Shown: positions 35,903-44,942 of the stretch, one piece after another | How the letters are laid out: every line of letters starts with the position of its first letter | Numbering within the stretch: the stretch's first letter is position 1 | NCBI RefSeq assembly: GCF_001418205.1 | Contig: NZ_LIQF01000006.1 | Span: forward strand, 186,001 to 250,000 | DNA: 64,000 nt | Direction: 5' to 3' | Origin: Marinomonas fungiae | GTDB lineage: Bacteria > Pseudomonadota > Gammaproteobacteria > Pseudomonadales > Marinomonadaceae | Program-made: the position numbers and the translations under genes | Notes under the pieces: model-generated | Told to the model about the DNA's origin: nothing | The model's database searches: none | What the model saw: only the letters and a program-made list of their open reading frames with translations

Positions 35903-37129
35903 TTATTTTAGCGCAACAGTAATTTTGTTAGCCCATTGTAACGCTTCAAAGAAAGCAACATTTAGGTAACCACGCACCTTGTTCGGTAATTGAGCAATAC
36001 GATCCCAACGCTCTTCTTCGATACTGGTTACACTAAATAAAATTCGACCTAAAGGCCCCTTGTATTCCAGAATCGCACTTTGCAGCTCTCCATTAAGAGC
36101 GATTTGTTTTAGCAACTCTTGCTGGGAAATCTGCAAGATTCGATCCATGCCAGAAATCAAACCTACGGTAAACGCCTGATCAGCACAAATAGACTTAGAC
36201 TGGGCTGCAAGTAGTTCGCAGCATTTTGCGCGAATCAACAACATTTTAAGAATTTCAGGATTACTACACTTCTGAGAACTTAGCGTGATCAACATTGACC
36301 AACGTTTTAATTGCTCTAAGCCAAGATATACAACAGCCTCTTTAATGGACTCAACGTTTTTTGTGAGCCCAACAACGGGGCTGTTAAGAAGCCGCAGCAT
36401 CTGATATGACAAGGTTGGATGCTGCCCTACCAATTGAGCAACGGCTCCGATACAAACGGATTCATTTTGCAGCATATTCACGAGGTTCAATGCACTTTGA
36501 ACATCCGCTTCAATTTTTTTACCCTTTACAATTTCCGGGCGACTCAGGTAATAGCCCTGATAGTATTCAAATCCTAAATCCAAACATTGTTGGAACATGT
36601 CTTGATTTTCTACTTTCTCAGCGACCAGTTTAATACGACGCTGTTTCAAAGCTTCTATTTCTTTCAGTACGGTATTGGGAGGCGTACTTAATACATCCAC
36701 TTTGACCATAGACATAAAGGGCAATAATGGCTGATACGTAGTACAAAACTGAAAATCGTCTAATACAAAGCGAAAACCTTTTTCATGCCACCCTTTTACT
36801 GCGGCAACGAACTCTGGCGTGATGGGCTGATCTTCGAGAATTTCAATGTAAACTGTTTCAGGAGAAATCGGAAAAAAAGCATCTGACAACACTAATTCAG
36901 ACGTCATGTTGATAAAGAAAGGTCGTCTTGTCTGAACTTCAAATTCACTAATACCAATGCATAGATTAACCAGAACCTGACTTGTCGCTACTTCTGGGTT
37001 ATCTACTTTCGCCCTATCTTCATGTTCGCCTCGAAACAAAAGCTCATACCCAAACAGCTTTTTATGACGATCAAAGATAGGCTGTTGCGCCATCATCAAC
37101 TCGTTATAATTATATTTTTCCAAGTCCAT
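35903..37129 (-). CDS. EAL-HDOD protein (YuxH type)
   Basis: This 408-residue protein pairs an EAL-type domain (about 12-205) with a C-terminal HDOD domain (about 205-395). The EAL signature position reads YELLFRG, so the Ala is replaced by Leu, but YIEILED, FVLDDFQF and AEKVENQ keep several metal-binding residues. It may be an active c-di-GMP phosphodiesterase, a c-di-GMP binder, or a degenerate regulator. Vibrio CdgJ, which I recall as this architecture, promotes motility. It is a single gene; tRNA-Leu lies downstream on the same strand. Confidence 0.85.
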   Translation of the reverse strand: MDLEKYNYNELMMAQQPIFDRHKKLFGYELLFRGEHEDRAKVDNPEVATSQVLVNLCIGISEFEVQTRRPFFINMTSELVLSDAFFPISPETVYIEILEDQPITPEFVAAVKGWHEKGFRFVLDDFQFCTTYQPLLPFMSMVKVDVLSTPPNTVLKEIEALKQRRIKLVAEKVENQDMFQQCLDLGFEYYQGYYLSRPEIVKGKKIEADVQSALNLVNMLQNESVCIGAVAQLVGQHPTLSYQMLRLLNSPVVGLTKNVESIKEAVVYLGLEQLKRWSMLITLSSQKCSNPEILKMLLIRAKCCELLAAQSKSICADQAFTVGLISGMDRILQISQQELLKQIALNGELQSAILEYKGPLGRILFSVTSIEEERWDRIAQLPNKVRGYLNVAFFEALQWANKITVALK

Positions 37130-37281
37130 TTTTTACCCTAGGATGACACTGGCTGCACGCCAATGATTGCTACGATTTAGTATCAGCATCCCTACTAAAC
37201 ACTATCTGATATCTTTTATATCAGCGTAGCGTCTAAGAATAAACAAACCATGCAAAAAAAGTTCACAACTTAAAAAATTAA

Positions 37282-37310
37282 TTGACAGCTTTATGTGCGC
37301 TAAATAAAAT
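37282..37310 (+). promoter_or_regulatory. Sigma70 promoter of tRNA-Ala
   Basis: A consensus TTGACA at 37282-37287 and TAAAAT at 37305-37310 are separated by exactly 17 bases. Transcription would start about 67 bases upstream of the tRNA. Confidence 0.82.
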
Positions 37311-37383
37311 TCAGCTCGAAATTTACTGCAACACCCGATTTCTTCAATCGTGTTACATCCCAGGCTTAATCGGCCACATCTGT

Positions 37384-37459
<76 letters not shown>

Positions 37460-37563
37460 ATTACTCTTTTCAGTATTACTCTAAAATCCCGCAAGTTTCG
37501 GGTCGATCTTTGCTTTCGCTAAGCTAGTATGAAGTTTAGTCCTTTAGCAAAGTGTGTATTGTG

Positions 37564-38412
37564 ATGTCTCATTCCCACGATTATCAGCGTATCCAACAAG
37601 CCATTGAGTTTATTGTTCAAGAAACACCTGTACAGCCGTCTCTCGAAGCAATCGCTAATGCCGTGCATTTAAGCCCCTTTCACTTTCAGCGGATGTTTCA
37701 GCAATGGGCCGGGGTATCACCGAAGAAATTTATGCAATTTATCAGTATCGAACATGCCAAGACATTACTCGAACAGGACTACACGCTACAGCAGACCTCA
37801 CTTGAAGTGGGTCTTTCGAGCAGTAGCCGCCTACACGACTTATTTATTTCGATTGAAGGCATGACACCGGGACAATATAAATCTGGCGGCCTAGGACTTT
37901 ATATCGATTACCACTTTTATCTCACCATATTTGGCGATGTACTGATTGCTGCGACAGAGCGAGGTATTTGTCATATGGCGTTTTGCGAAGATCGACAAAG
38001 TGCACTACAAGAGCTCACTTCACAGTTTGAACAGGCAACGCTCAGACATCAAGAACACCCCCACCATCAGCAAGGGATGGCTATTTTCTCTAACTCTAAC
38101 GCCGCACTTGAGCCGATTAAATTGCATCTTGCAGGAACACCCTTTCAACTTAAGGTATGGCAAAGCTTGCTCAGCATTCCTTCTGGACAGTTGTCAAACT
38201 ACGCACAAATCGCACAGAATATTGGTAAACCAACGGCTGCTCGTGCGGTCGGTACGGCGATTGCGAAAAACCCCATTGCCTATCTTATTCCATGTCATCG
38301 AGTGATCCGAAATACAGGTGAGCTGGGTAATTACCGGTGGGGAAAATCCAGAAAAACCGCCATGATTGGCTGGGAAGCGGCTCAGTCGGATATCGAACAG
38401 AACCATGAATGA
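37564..38412 (+). CDS. Ada-like AraC / O6-alkylguanine-DNA methyltransferase
   Basis: This 282-residue protein has an N-terminal AraC-type helix-turn-helix pair (about 10-105) and a C-terminal O6-methylguanine methyltransferase domain. The suicidal Cys is in IPCHRVIRNTGELGNYRWG. It repairs O6-methylguanine and may regulate alkylation-response genes. Unlike E. coli Ada it has no N-terminal zinc domain that takes methyl groups from phosphotriesters, the step that turns Ada into an activator. Its stop overlaps the alkB start by eight bases. In-frame starts at 37552 (GTG) and 37564 (ATG) are both possible. Confidence 0.9.
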   Translation: MSHSHDYQRIQQAIEFIVQETPVQPSLEAIANAVHLSPFHFQRMFQQWAGVSPKKFMQFISIEHAKTLLEQDYTLQQTSLEVGLSSSSRLHDLFISIEGMTPGQYKSGGLGLYIDYHFYLTIFGDVLIAATERGICHMAFCEDRQSALQELTSQFEQATLRHQEHPHHQQGMAIFSNSNAALEPIKLHLAGTPFQLKVWQSLLSIPSGQLSNYAQIAQNIGKPTAARAVGTAIAKNPIAYLIPCHRVIRNTGELGNYRWGKSRKTAMIGWEAAQSDIEQNHE

Positions 38413-39025
38413 TTTATTTGCTGACCAACAACCATTACTTGAACTGTTACCCTATGATGGTTCAGCGGTTTACTATGGACAAGTGCTGCCCTCAGTAGAA
38501 GCCGACGACTACTTTCATCGGCTTTGGCAGGAGATTGATTGGCAACATGATGAAGCCATTGTCTATGGCAAGCACATTATTACAAAACGTAAAGTGGCTT
38601 GGTATGCAGATCAACCTTTTCACTATACCTATTCCAAAACCACTAAGACCGCCCAGCTTTGGACGCCATTACTACTGGAGTTGCGACATGTCGTCGAAGC
38701 CCTAACCCAGGTTAGGTTTAACTCCTGTCTACTTAATCTTTACCACGATGGCTCAGAGGGCATGGCTTGGCACAGTGACGCCGAAAAAGAGCTGCTACAA
38801 GACGGCACGATTGCATCTCTAAGTTTTGGTGTCGAACGCAAGTTTTCTTTCAAACACAAAGTCAGCCAAGAGACCCGCTCAATCCAACTCGAACACGGCA
38901 GTTTGTTGGTTATGCAAGGCACCACACAAAGCCACTGGCTTCACTCTCTTCCAACCACTAAGAAAGCTCATAATGCCCGTATAAACCTTACTTTTCGGCA
39001 GATTCGCACAACATCATTTGAGTAG
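38405..39025 (+). CDS. alkB: AlkB-like 2OG-Fe(II) alkylated-DNA dioxygenase
   Basis: This 206-residue enzyme reverses 1-methyladenine and 3-methylcytosine by oxidative demethylation. Iron ligands are His123 and Asp125 (WHSD) and His180. The 2-oxoglutarate-binding ARINLTFR gives Arg192 and Arg198. The layout is closer to the ALKBH2/3-like branch than to classical E. coli AlkB. It overlaps the Ada-like gene, so the two should be translated together as an alkylation repair operon. The upstream in-frame start at 38366 lies inside the previous gene and is unlikely. Confidence 0.92.
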   Translation: MNDLFADQQPLLELLPYDGSAVYYGQVLPSVEADDYFHRLWQEIDWQHDEAIVYGKHIITKRKVAWYADQPFHYTYSKTTKTAQLWTPLLLELRHVVEALTQVRFNSCLLNLYHDGSEGMAWHSDAEKELLQDGTIASLSFGVERKFSFKHKVSQETRSIQLEHGSLLVMQGTTQSHWLHSLPTTKKAHNARINLTFRQIRTTSFE

Positions 39026-39111
39026 CGCATTTGTTGCAGGTTTAAAGCTACGTCTACCCTTTTTTTTATGATAGGGTACACACACCTTTTTATATGATTG
39101 AGTAAGGGAAA

Positions 39112-40122
39112 ATGGGTAAAGAAATTGTTTTAACAGGTATCACTACAACAGGCACACCTCACTTAGGTAACTATGTAGGCGCCATCCGTCCAGCAATCGA
39201 AGCCAGTCAACGAGACAACACTGAGTCTTTCTTCTTTTTGGCGGATTACCACGCATTGATCAAATGTCAGGATCCAGAGCGCGTGAAACAGTCTCGTCTT
39301 GAGATCGCTGCGACCTGGCTAGCCTGTGGCCTAGATACCAACAAAGCAACTTTCTACCGTCAGTCTGATATTCCTGAAATTTCTGAACTCAACTGGCTAC
39401 TGACGTGTGTGACCGCGAAAGGACTGATGAACCGCGCTCACGCATACAAAGCCAGTGTTGATGAAAACGTGGCCAACGGTCAAGACCCTGACTATGGCGT
39501 CACCATGGGATTATTCTGCTATCCAGTGCTAATGGCTGCCGACATCCTAGCTTTTAATGCTAACAAGGTACCAGTTGGTCGCGACCAAACTCAGCACATC
39601 GAAATGGCACGAGATATCGCCGCTCGATTTAATCACCTCTTCGGTCACCACTTTGTATTGCCTGAGGCGGTTGTTGCAGAAGACGACAGTGCCATTCTAA
39701 AAGGTCTTGACGGCCGTAAGATGAGTAAGAGTTACAACAACACCATTCCTCTGTTCGAGACAGAGAAAAAGTTGAAAAAAGGTGTTAATAAGATTGTTAC
39801 TAACTTGCTTGAACCTGGTGAGCCAAAAGACCCAAACAATTCTACCGTGTTTGATATCTATAAAGCCTTTGCGACGCCTGAGCAAACCGCAGAAATGCGT
39901 CAAAAATTTGCTGATGGCATCGCTTGGGGTGAAGCGAAGAAGGAACTTTTTGAACTGATCAATGGTCAACTAGCTGAGCCAAGAGAAAAATATCTTGAGC
40001 TTATGGCGAACCCTGCCGAAATCGAAGCAGTTTTACAGGCCGGTGCTGAAAAAGCCCGTGCCCGAGCACGAGCTCTGATCTCTGACCTTCGAAACGCAGT
40101 AGGTTTGGTTAACTTCGTCTAA
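39112..40122 (+). CDS. trpS: Tryptophanyl-tRNA synthetase
   Basis: TrpS charges tRNA-Trp. The 336-residue protein is a class I synthetase with the HIGH-like [12 protein letters not shown] near residues 12-23 and KMSKS in [13 protein letters not shown]. Length matches the bacterial family (334 in E. coli). TAAGGGAAA precedes the ATG. A Tim44-domain gene follows after 15 bases. Confidence 0.97.
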   Translation: MGKEIVLTGITTTGTPHLGNYVGAIRPAIEASQRDNTESFFFLADYHALIKCQDPERVKQSRLEIAATWLACGLDTNKATFYRQSDIPEISELNWLLTCVTAKGLMNRAHAYKASVDENVANGQDPDYGVTMGLFCYPVLMAADILAFNANKVPVGRDQTQHIEMARDIAARFNHLFGHHFVLPEAVVAEDDSAILKGLDGRKMSKSYNNTIPLFETEKKLKKGVNKIVTNLLEPGEPKDPNNSTVFDIYKAFATPEQTAEMRQKFADGIAWGEAKKELFELINGQLAEPREKYLELMANPAEIEAVLQAGAEKARARARALISDLRNAVGLVNFV

Positions 40123-40137
40123 CTTTGGAGAAACGAC

Positions 40138-41001
40138 GTGAAATCAGCAGTTTATGCCTTTTTAATGGCATTTGTTTTAGTCATTGGTACGGGCGGCTTT
40201 GCAGCCGATGCTCATGCCAAAAAATTGGGCGGTGGCGGCAGCTTTGGCAAAAACTACTCCACTAGCAAAACCCCAACCAGCTCTAGTACAGCAACCAACA
40301 GCACCAGCACTGCTGCGGCAGGTGCCACTAAAAAACCAGGTATGTTTGGTGGTTTAGCAGGCGGCCTTTTAGGTGGTCTATTGGCAGGCGGCTTGTTTGC
40401 TGCGCTAATGGGTAGCGGTGCATTTGATGGTCTTGCGTTTGGCGACATTCTATTGTTCGCCGTGATCGGTTTCTTGATTTACAAGTTGTTCTTTGCGAAG
40501 AAACGTCAAGCAGCGCAAACTGCGGGTGCGCAAGGCATGTACCGTGAAATGCCAAATTCAACGCGCGATAACGTACAGCCTTCGCCAATGGCGGGCATGT
40601 CGGGTTTTGGCGCACAACCAGACATCCAATTGCCGCCAGGCTTCAACGAACAAGCCTTTATCGCGGAAGCGAAAAATCACTACATCACTTTGCAAAAAGC
40701 TTGGGATGACAATAACTTCGAGGAGATCAGTGACTACTTTAGTCCAGATCTTTGTGATATGTTGCGTCAAGAGCGTGCAAAATACGGTGCTGATAAAGCC
40801 CGAACTGAAGTCGTTTCCCTAATGGTAGACTTGGTTCGCGGTGAATTTATCGGCTCAACGGCATCCATTTCTTTACGCTTTACCGGTTGGATCAAAGAAG
40901 GCGATCAAACCAGTGAAACCAATGAAGTATGGCACCTTGAGAAAAACCTAGAGGATGCACGTGGCAATTGGACAATTGTTGGTATTCAACAAGACAACTA
41001 A
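40138..41001 (+). CDS. Tim44-domain secreted/membrane protein
   Basis: This 287-residue protein begins at a GTG with GGAG upstream. It has a signal peptide (about 1-27, ending ADAHAKK), a low-complexity Ser/Thr stretch, a Gly-rich membrane segment (about 68-90), a second hydrophobic segment (about 98-118), and a C-terminal Tim44-like domain (about 170-285). The domain is related to the mitochondrial Tim44/MRPL45 fold. Bacterial copies are of unknown role, perhaps membrane association or protein handling. It follows trpS closely, so the two may be co-transcribed, with no obvious functional link. Confidence 0.85.
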   Translation: MKSAVYAFLMAFVLVIGTGGFAADAHAKKLGGGGSFGKNYSTSKTPTSSSTATNSTSTAAAGATKKPGMFGGLAGGLLGGLLAGGLFAALMGSGAFDGLAFGDILLFAVIGFLIYKLFFAKKRQAAQTAGAQGMYREMPNSTRDNVQPSPMAGMSGFGAQPDIQLPPGFNEQAFIAEAKNHYITLQKAWDDNNFEEISDYFSPDLCDMLRQERAKYGADKARTEVVSLMVDLVRGEFIGSTASISLRFTGWIKEGDQTSETNEVWHLEKNLEDARGNWTIVGIQQDN

Positions 41002-41109
41002 TTGTTACTTAATTTATCAAGCCAATGCGCTGTATTTCGTCTATTCTTGTTTGAATAAACGAGCAGCGCATTAGCGCGTATCACCGGATTGATAATAGGT
41101 GTAGAGCCC

Positions 41110-41619
41110 ATGTCTGAATTAGCGACAATCAAAGAAACAGGAAAACTGCCAGCTGAAAGCAAAAAAGGCGAGTTATTGCAGTACCTTACTTTCAAGTTAC
41201 TGGATGAAACTTACGGCATCAACGTAATGCAAATCAAAGAAGTATTACGTTACAGTGAGATTGCTCCAGTTCCAGGCGCCCAATCTTATGTACTTGGTAT
41301 CGTTAACCTACGCGGTAACGTAGTAACGGTTATTGACACTCGCGTACGTTTTAGCCTTCCTGAATGCACGATCACCGATGATACTCGTATCATCATCATT
41401 GAGCACGATGGCGAACAAATCGGCATGTTGGTCGATGCGGTTCAAGAAGTTTTCTACCTATACCAAGGTGAAATCGAACAGAGCCCAAGTGTCGGTAATG
41501 ACGAAGCCCTGATGTTCATCCAAGGCGTTTACCAAAAAGACGAAGAGCTAGTTATCCTATTAGATCTGAATAAAATGATTGATTCAGATAATGAGCAGCT
41601 TGCTATTGGCATGCTCTAA
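41110..41619 (+). CDS. cheW: CheW coupling protein (second, unlinked copy)
   Basis: This 169-residue protein is a CheW domain with YLTFKLLDETYGINVMQIKEV, YVLGIVNLRGNVVTVIDTR and IGMLVDAVQEV. It differs from the operon copy at 16777-17259 and stands alone with its own terminator. Such a lone CheW usually serves the flagellar chemotaxis system, whose other genes are elsewhere. The ATG at 41110 is preceded by TAGGTG; an upstream in-frame start adds seven residues. Confidence 0.95.
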   Translation: MSELATIKETGKLPAESKKGELLQYLTFKLLDETYGINVMQIKEVLRYSEIAPVPGAQSYVLGIVNLRGNVVTVIDTRVRFSLPECTITDDTRIIIIEHDGEQIGMLVDAVQEVFYLYQGEIEQSPSVGNDEALMFIQGVYQKDEELVILLDLNKMIDSDNEQLAIGML

Positions 41620-41641
41620 TTATCCGGCAACCATCCTAAGC

Positions 41642-41668
41642 AAAAAAGCAGCTGATCGCTGCTTTTTT
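41642..41668. terminator. Bidirectional terminator between cheW and yciA
   Basis: AAAAAAGCAGC and GCTGCTTTTTT pair around TGATC, with T runs on both strands. It separates the convergent genes cheW and yciA. Confidence 0.88.
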
Positions 41669-41701
41669 TATATTTAGTACTGGCCAAACAAAAACGCTGT
41701 T

Positions 41702-42130
41702 TTACCATTCATGCATTGATTCATTCACATAATCTGGCAAATCTTCCTCTGCAGGAATCGGCTTCGGCTTACCTTCGTCATCAATAGATACGAATTTAAA
41801 GATGCCTTCGGTAACCTTTTCACGAATGCCAATACGGCCTCGACGAACCCACGCCTCAACATGAATATTCATAGAGGTACGGCCCACTGACTTTACGTAG
41901 GTGTAAACGCCTAAAATATCCCCTACTTTGACAGGGCGAATAAAGCTCATACTGTCGAGCGCTACGGTCACCACACGAGATTGCGCACGCTGACCAGCAC
42001 AAATACCCGCGGCGATGTCCATCTGAGAGACCACCCATCCGCCAAAAATATCCCCTGCCGGGTTTGTATCGCCAGGCATAGCAACCGTTCGGGTCGTCAA
42101 TCGCCCCTTCGTTTTCATTTCTTCGGACAT
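41702..42130 (-). CDS. yciA: YciA acyl-CoA thioesterase
   Basis: YciA is a hotdog-fold thioesterase that cleaves a range of acyl-CoAs. The 142-residue protein shows MPGDTNPAGDIFGGWVVSQMD and the later VTVALDSMSFIRPV, as in the family. The C-terminus ends in an acidic stretch. The gene is intact, with only 34 bases between its stop and the downstream terminator. Confidence 0.93.
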   Translation of the reverse strand: MSEEMKTKGRLTTRTVAMPGDTNPAGDIFGGWVVSQMDIAAGICAGQRAQSRVVTVALDSMSFIRPVKVGDILGVYTYVKSVGRTSMNIHVEAWVRRGRIGIREKVTEGIFKFVSIDDEGKPKPIPAEEDLPDYVNESMHEW

Positions 42131-42322
42131 GACTGCTCTCCTTCGTTCCGATTATGCCCACTGTTATAACAAAGCTTCACAACATATTCAGTAAAAAGAA
42201 TGCAGTCATTCAATTTCATCACCAAGATTTCGCCAAACCTATTCAATCTGCGCTTTATCTAGCGTAAGAGCTGCATTAGCATGAGCGCTTCGCTTTTAAC
42301 TTGTTGTAGAAAGGAACGCCCT

Positions 42323-43474
42323 ATGCGCCAATTCGACAGTAAACTTCCCAGTACCGGCACGACTATTTTTACACAAATGTCAGAACTGGCCGCTAAGCAT
42401 CAAGCCATCAACTTGTCACAAGGCTTTCCAGACTTTGATGGGCCTAGCGAGCTGTTGAACCGTGTCGATCATTATATTCAACAAGGTGCCAACCAATATG
42501 CGCCTATGATCGGCATCCCCTCTTTACGCCAAGCTATTAGCCAAAAAATTGCCCGCTGTTACGACCATCAAGTAAACGCTGACAGCGAGATCACGGTAAC
42601 ATCCGGTGCGACCGAAGCTCTATTTGCGACTATTTCAGCCTTCGTTCGCCCGGGTGACGAAGTCATTGTGTTTGATCCGGCTTATGACTCTTACGATCCT
42701 GCCATTCGCTTGAACGGCGGAACACCAGTACATATTGCTTTACTACCACCAAGCTTTGCTGTCGATTGGCAAGTGGTAGCAAACGCCATCACCCCAAACA
42801 CCAAAGCCATTATTGTTAATTCACCCCACAACCCAACGGGGACCGTATTTTCCGCCCATGATCTAGAAGCGCTGTACGCTATTGCCGATCAGCATGATTT
42901 GTTGGTGTTATCTGATGAAGTGTACGAGCATATTGTGTTTGAAGGCGTTAAACACCAAAGCGTATTACGCCATAAAGAGTTAGCAAAACGCAGTGTGGCA
43001 GTGTCATCCTTTGGTAAGACATACCACACTACCGGTTGGAAAATTGGCTACTGTGTGGCACCAGCACCATTAATGGCTGAAATTCGTAAAGTGCATCAGT
43101 ACCTAACCTTCAGTACTAGCACACCGATGCAGTTGGCGTTAGCAGATTTCCTAAGCGCTCACCCTGAGCACGATGAAGTTTTACCAAGTTTCTATCAGCA
43201 AAAGCGTGATTTCTTCAATGAAGCTATGAGCGAAAGTCGCTTCACTTTCACGCCTTCGCCCGGCACCTATTTCCAGCTGATGGATTACAGCGCCATCAAA
43301 GATGTGCCCGATACAGAGTTTGCTTTATGGCTAATCGAAACGGCAGGTGTCGCGGCCATTCCGATTTCCGTGTTTTATCAAACACCACCAGAGGACATGC
43401 GCCTAGTGCGCTTCTGCTTTGCCAAACAAGCTGCCACTCTAAGCGCTGCAACGCAGCAACTGGTTAGACTTTAA
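42323..43474 (+). CDS. PLP-dependent aminotransferase (methionine aminotransferase YbdL-like)
   Basis: This 383-residue class I aminotransferase has SSFGKTYHTTGWKIGY with the PLP-binding Lys, NSPHNPTGTVF, and LSDEVYEHIVF. It most resembles methionine or kynurenine aminotransferases (YbdL type) from its opening SKLPSTGTTIFTQMSELA and INLSQGFPDFDG. AAGGA precedes the ATG at 42323; an upstream in-frame start at 42281 is less likely. It overlaps the end of the cobalamin operon by four bases on the opposite strand. The exact substrate cannot be read. Confidence 0.88.
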   Translation: MRQFDSKLPSTGTTIFTQMSELAAKHQAINLSQGFPDFDGPSELLNRVDHYIQQGANQYAPMIGIPSLRQAISQKIARCYDHQVNADSEITVTSGATEALFATISAFVRPGDEVIVFDPAYDSYDPAIRLNGGTPVHIALLPPSFAVDWQVVANAITPNTKAIIVNSPHNPTGTVFSAHDLEALYAIADQHDLLVLSDEVYEHIVFEGVKHQSVLRHKELAKRSVAVSSFGKTYHTTGWKIGYCVAPAPLMAEIRKVHQYLTFSTSTPMQLALADFLSAHPEHDEVLPSFYQQKRDFFNEAMSESRFTFTPSPGTYFQLMDYSAIKDVPDTEFALWLIETAGVAAIPISVFYQTPPEDMRLVRFCFAKQAATLSAATQQLVRL

Positions 43475-44229
43475 GCCTGATACGCCCGAGCCACCGCGCA
43501 GGTGGCTTTCGGGTTCTTAATCTTATTCAAACATAGCTCAGGGCTAGCATGCGTCAGTTTCTGCGCCCCCAGTAATGCGGCTGATTCCGCTACGCCATAA
43601 ACGCCCACTGTGTTAAATACATATTCTGAGCGAGTGCTTAATAAAGGCTCGACCTGTTTCAGGGCATCTGCGGAATAGGTCATAAAGGGCCACTGATATT
43701 TTTCAGCCAGCTCAATCAAATGCGTTTCATCGGCTTTGATATCGATACTATATAGTCCTGCAATTTGATCTGGCTGCAGGCCAACTGTCTCTATCGCTTC
43801 CAGCATCAGACTTTCCAAATACTCTAACGGGCAATCACGTTCACAGCCCATACCAAGGGTATAAACGGGATTGAGATAAGCATTGGCCGTGGTCATCACT
43901 AATTGCGCATTGATCGCCTCAGCTACCTCACTGCCCCATTGGTTTGCGCCACCTTCATGACCAGATAACAAGGGAATCACAAAGCGTCCTAACTCATCCA
44001 ACACCAGGACCGGCGGGTCTTGTAGCTTGCTTTCTATAACAGGCGCTAGAGTACGCATCACAATGCCCGTAGCGCAGATAAACAGCAATGGGTCACCTTC
44101 TCGAAAAAAGTGCTGCACAGTGTCGGCAAATGGCTTGGGCTTAAAATGTAGCGCACTATTCGGCAGCAGCGTCTGTAAGCGCATGCCCAGTGCTTGACCC
44201 GCGTCGGTCAGAGCGATAATACGAATCAT
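43471..44229 (-). CDS. cbiG: CbiG, cobalt-precorrin-5A hydrolase (short form)
   Basis: CbiG opens the delta-lactone and releases acetaldehyde during ring contraction. This 252-residue protein has the N-terminal CbiG domain (FICATGIVMRTLAP, SGHEGGANQW) and a C-terminal CobE/CbiG_C domain (YTLGMGCERDCP, YVFNTVGVYGVAESAALLGA). Full-length CbiG is about 350 residues; the missing part fits the middle domain. It is the last gene of the cobalamin operon, and its ATG overlaps the cobI stop by four bases. Confidence 0.85.
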   Translation of the reverse strand: MIRIIALTDAGQALGMRLQTLLPNSALHFKPKPFADTVQHFFREGDPLLFICATGIVMRTLAPVIESKLQDPPVLVLDELGRFVIPLLSGHEGGANQWGSEVAEAINAQLVMTTANAYLNPVYTLGMGCERDCPLEYLESLMLEAIETVGLQPDQIAGLYSIDIKADETHLIELAEKYQWPFMTYSADALKQVEPLLSTRSEYVFNTVGVYGVAESAALLGAQKLTHASPELCLNKIKNPKATCAVARAYQA

Positions 44230-44942
44230 CGGGTACCACGCTCTTTACGGGAGACAATAAACAGCGAGAAGTATGGACCCTGCTCGTTTTGTAAAAGACG
44301 TACATCGTTTTCGACAAACTGGTTGTCTCGGCCGACATATTCCACGTATTTAGCGTCTTCCATTCGTCCGGTTAGCTCAAGTGCTTTTAAAATCGTAGGC
44401 CGAGCTCGTCCAGCTTTCATAATCACAATGGAACCATGGTTACGCAGTGCGTCGATAAGCTGCTCTTTCGTATGACGACCACTGACCACACAAAACGACT
44501 CTTTTAATACGGTAAGCGGATGCTGTAACTCTGCTGCTGCGGCATGAATACTGGAAATGCCAGGCACCACTTGAATCTGGCACTCGCCGTTTAAGCGCTC
44601 CATCAAATAGGTAAAGGAGCCAAAAAACAGTGGATCCCCCTCACAAAGAAACGCCACATTAAGACCTTGAGACAATGCCTCACGAATGGCTTGCGCCCCT
44701 TGATCGTAGGCTTGATTGGCGGCCTCACGGCGTGTCGACATGGGCATTGGGATGATAATATCCTGGTGTTTTGCAACACGCCCCTCTAGTGCTAATACAG
44801 CGATTTGCTTGGCTTGTGATTGGCCTGATTCGCCTACCAGATAAGCCAAAACATCCGCCTGCTGAATCAATCGTACCGCTTTTAAGGTGACTAATTCAGG
44901 ATCACCTGGACCGACGCCAATACCGAAAAACGTACCGGTCAT
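44226..44942 (-). CDS. cobI: Precorrin-2 C20-methyltransferase
   Basis: CobI/CbiL methylates C20 of precorrin-2 with SAM. The 238-residue protein has the SAM/tetrapyrrole methylase fold with FFGIGVGPGDPELVTLKA and FLCEGDPLFFGSFTYL. Starting at 44942 gives a strong AGGGGAG ribosome binding site and a four-base ATGA overlap with cobL; a start at 44963 is open but less likely. It is flanked by cobL and cbiG. Confidence 0.92.
   Translation of the reverse strand: MTGTFFGIGVGPGDPELVTLKAVRLIQQADVLAYLVGESGQSQAKQIAVLALEGRVAKHQDIIIPMPMSTRREAANQAYDQGAQAIREALSQGLNVAFLCEGDPLFFGSFTYLMERLNGECQIQVVPGISSIHAAAAELQHPLTVLKESFCVVSGRHTKEQLIDALRNHGSIVIMKAGRARPTILKALELTGRMEDAKYVEYVGRDNQFVENDVRLLQNEQGPYFSLFIVSRKERGTR

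Noticed and set aside
37488..37502. CCCG/CGGG inverted repeat after tRNA-Ala as a terminator
   Set aside because: Only a four-base stem with a poor T tract.
39061..39100. TATGAT boxes upstream of trpS as a promoter
   Set aside because: Two TATGAT sequences are present but neither has a -35 hexamer at 16-18 bases, so I did not call one.
41669..41701. yciA 3' flank as a possible site of a Tn7-like I-F3 CRISPR transposon
   Set aside because: yciA is a known target of such elements, but here only a short gap and a normal terminator lie downstream, with no transposon end or cargo.
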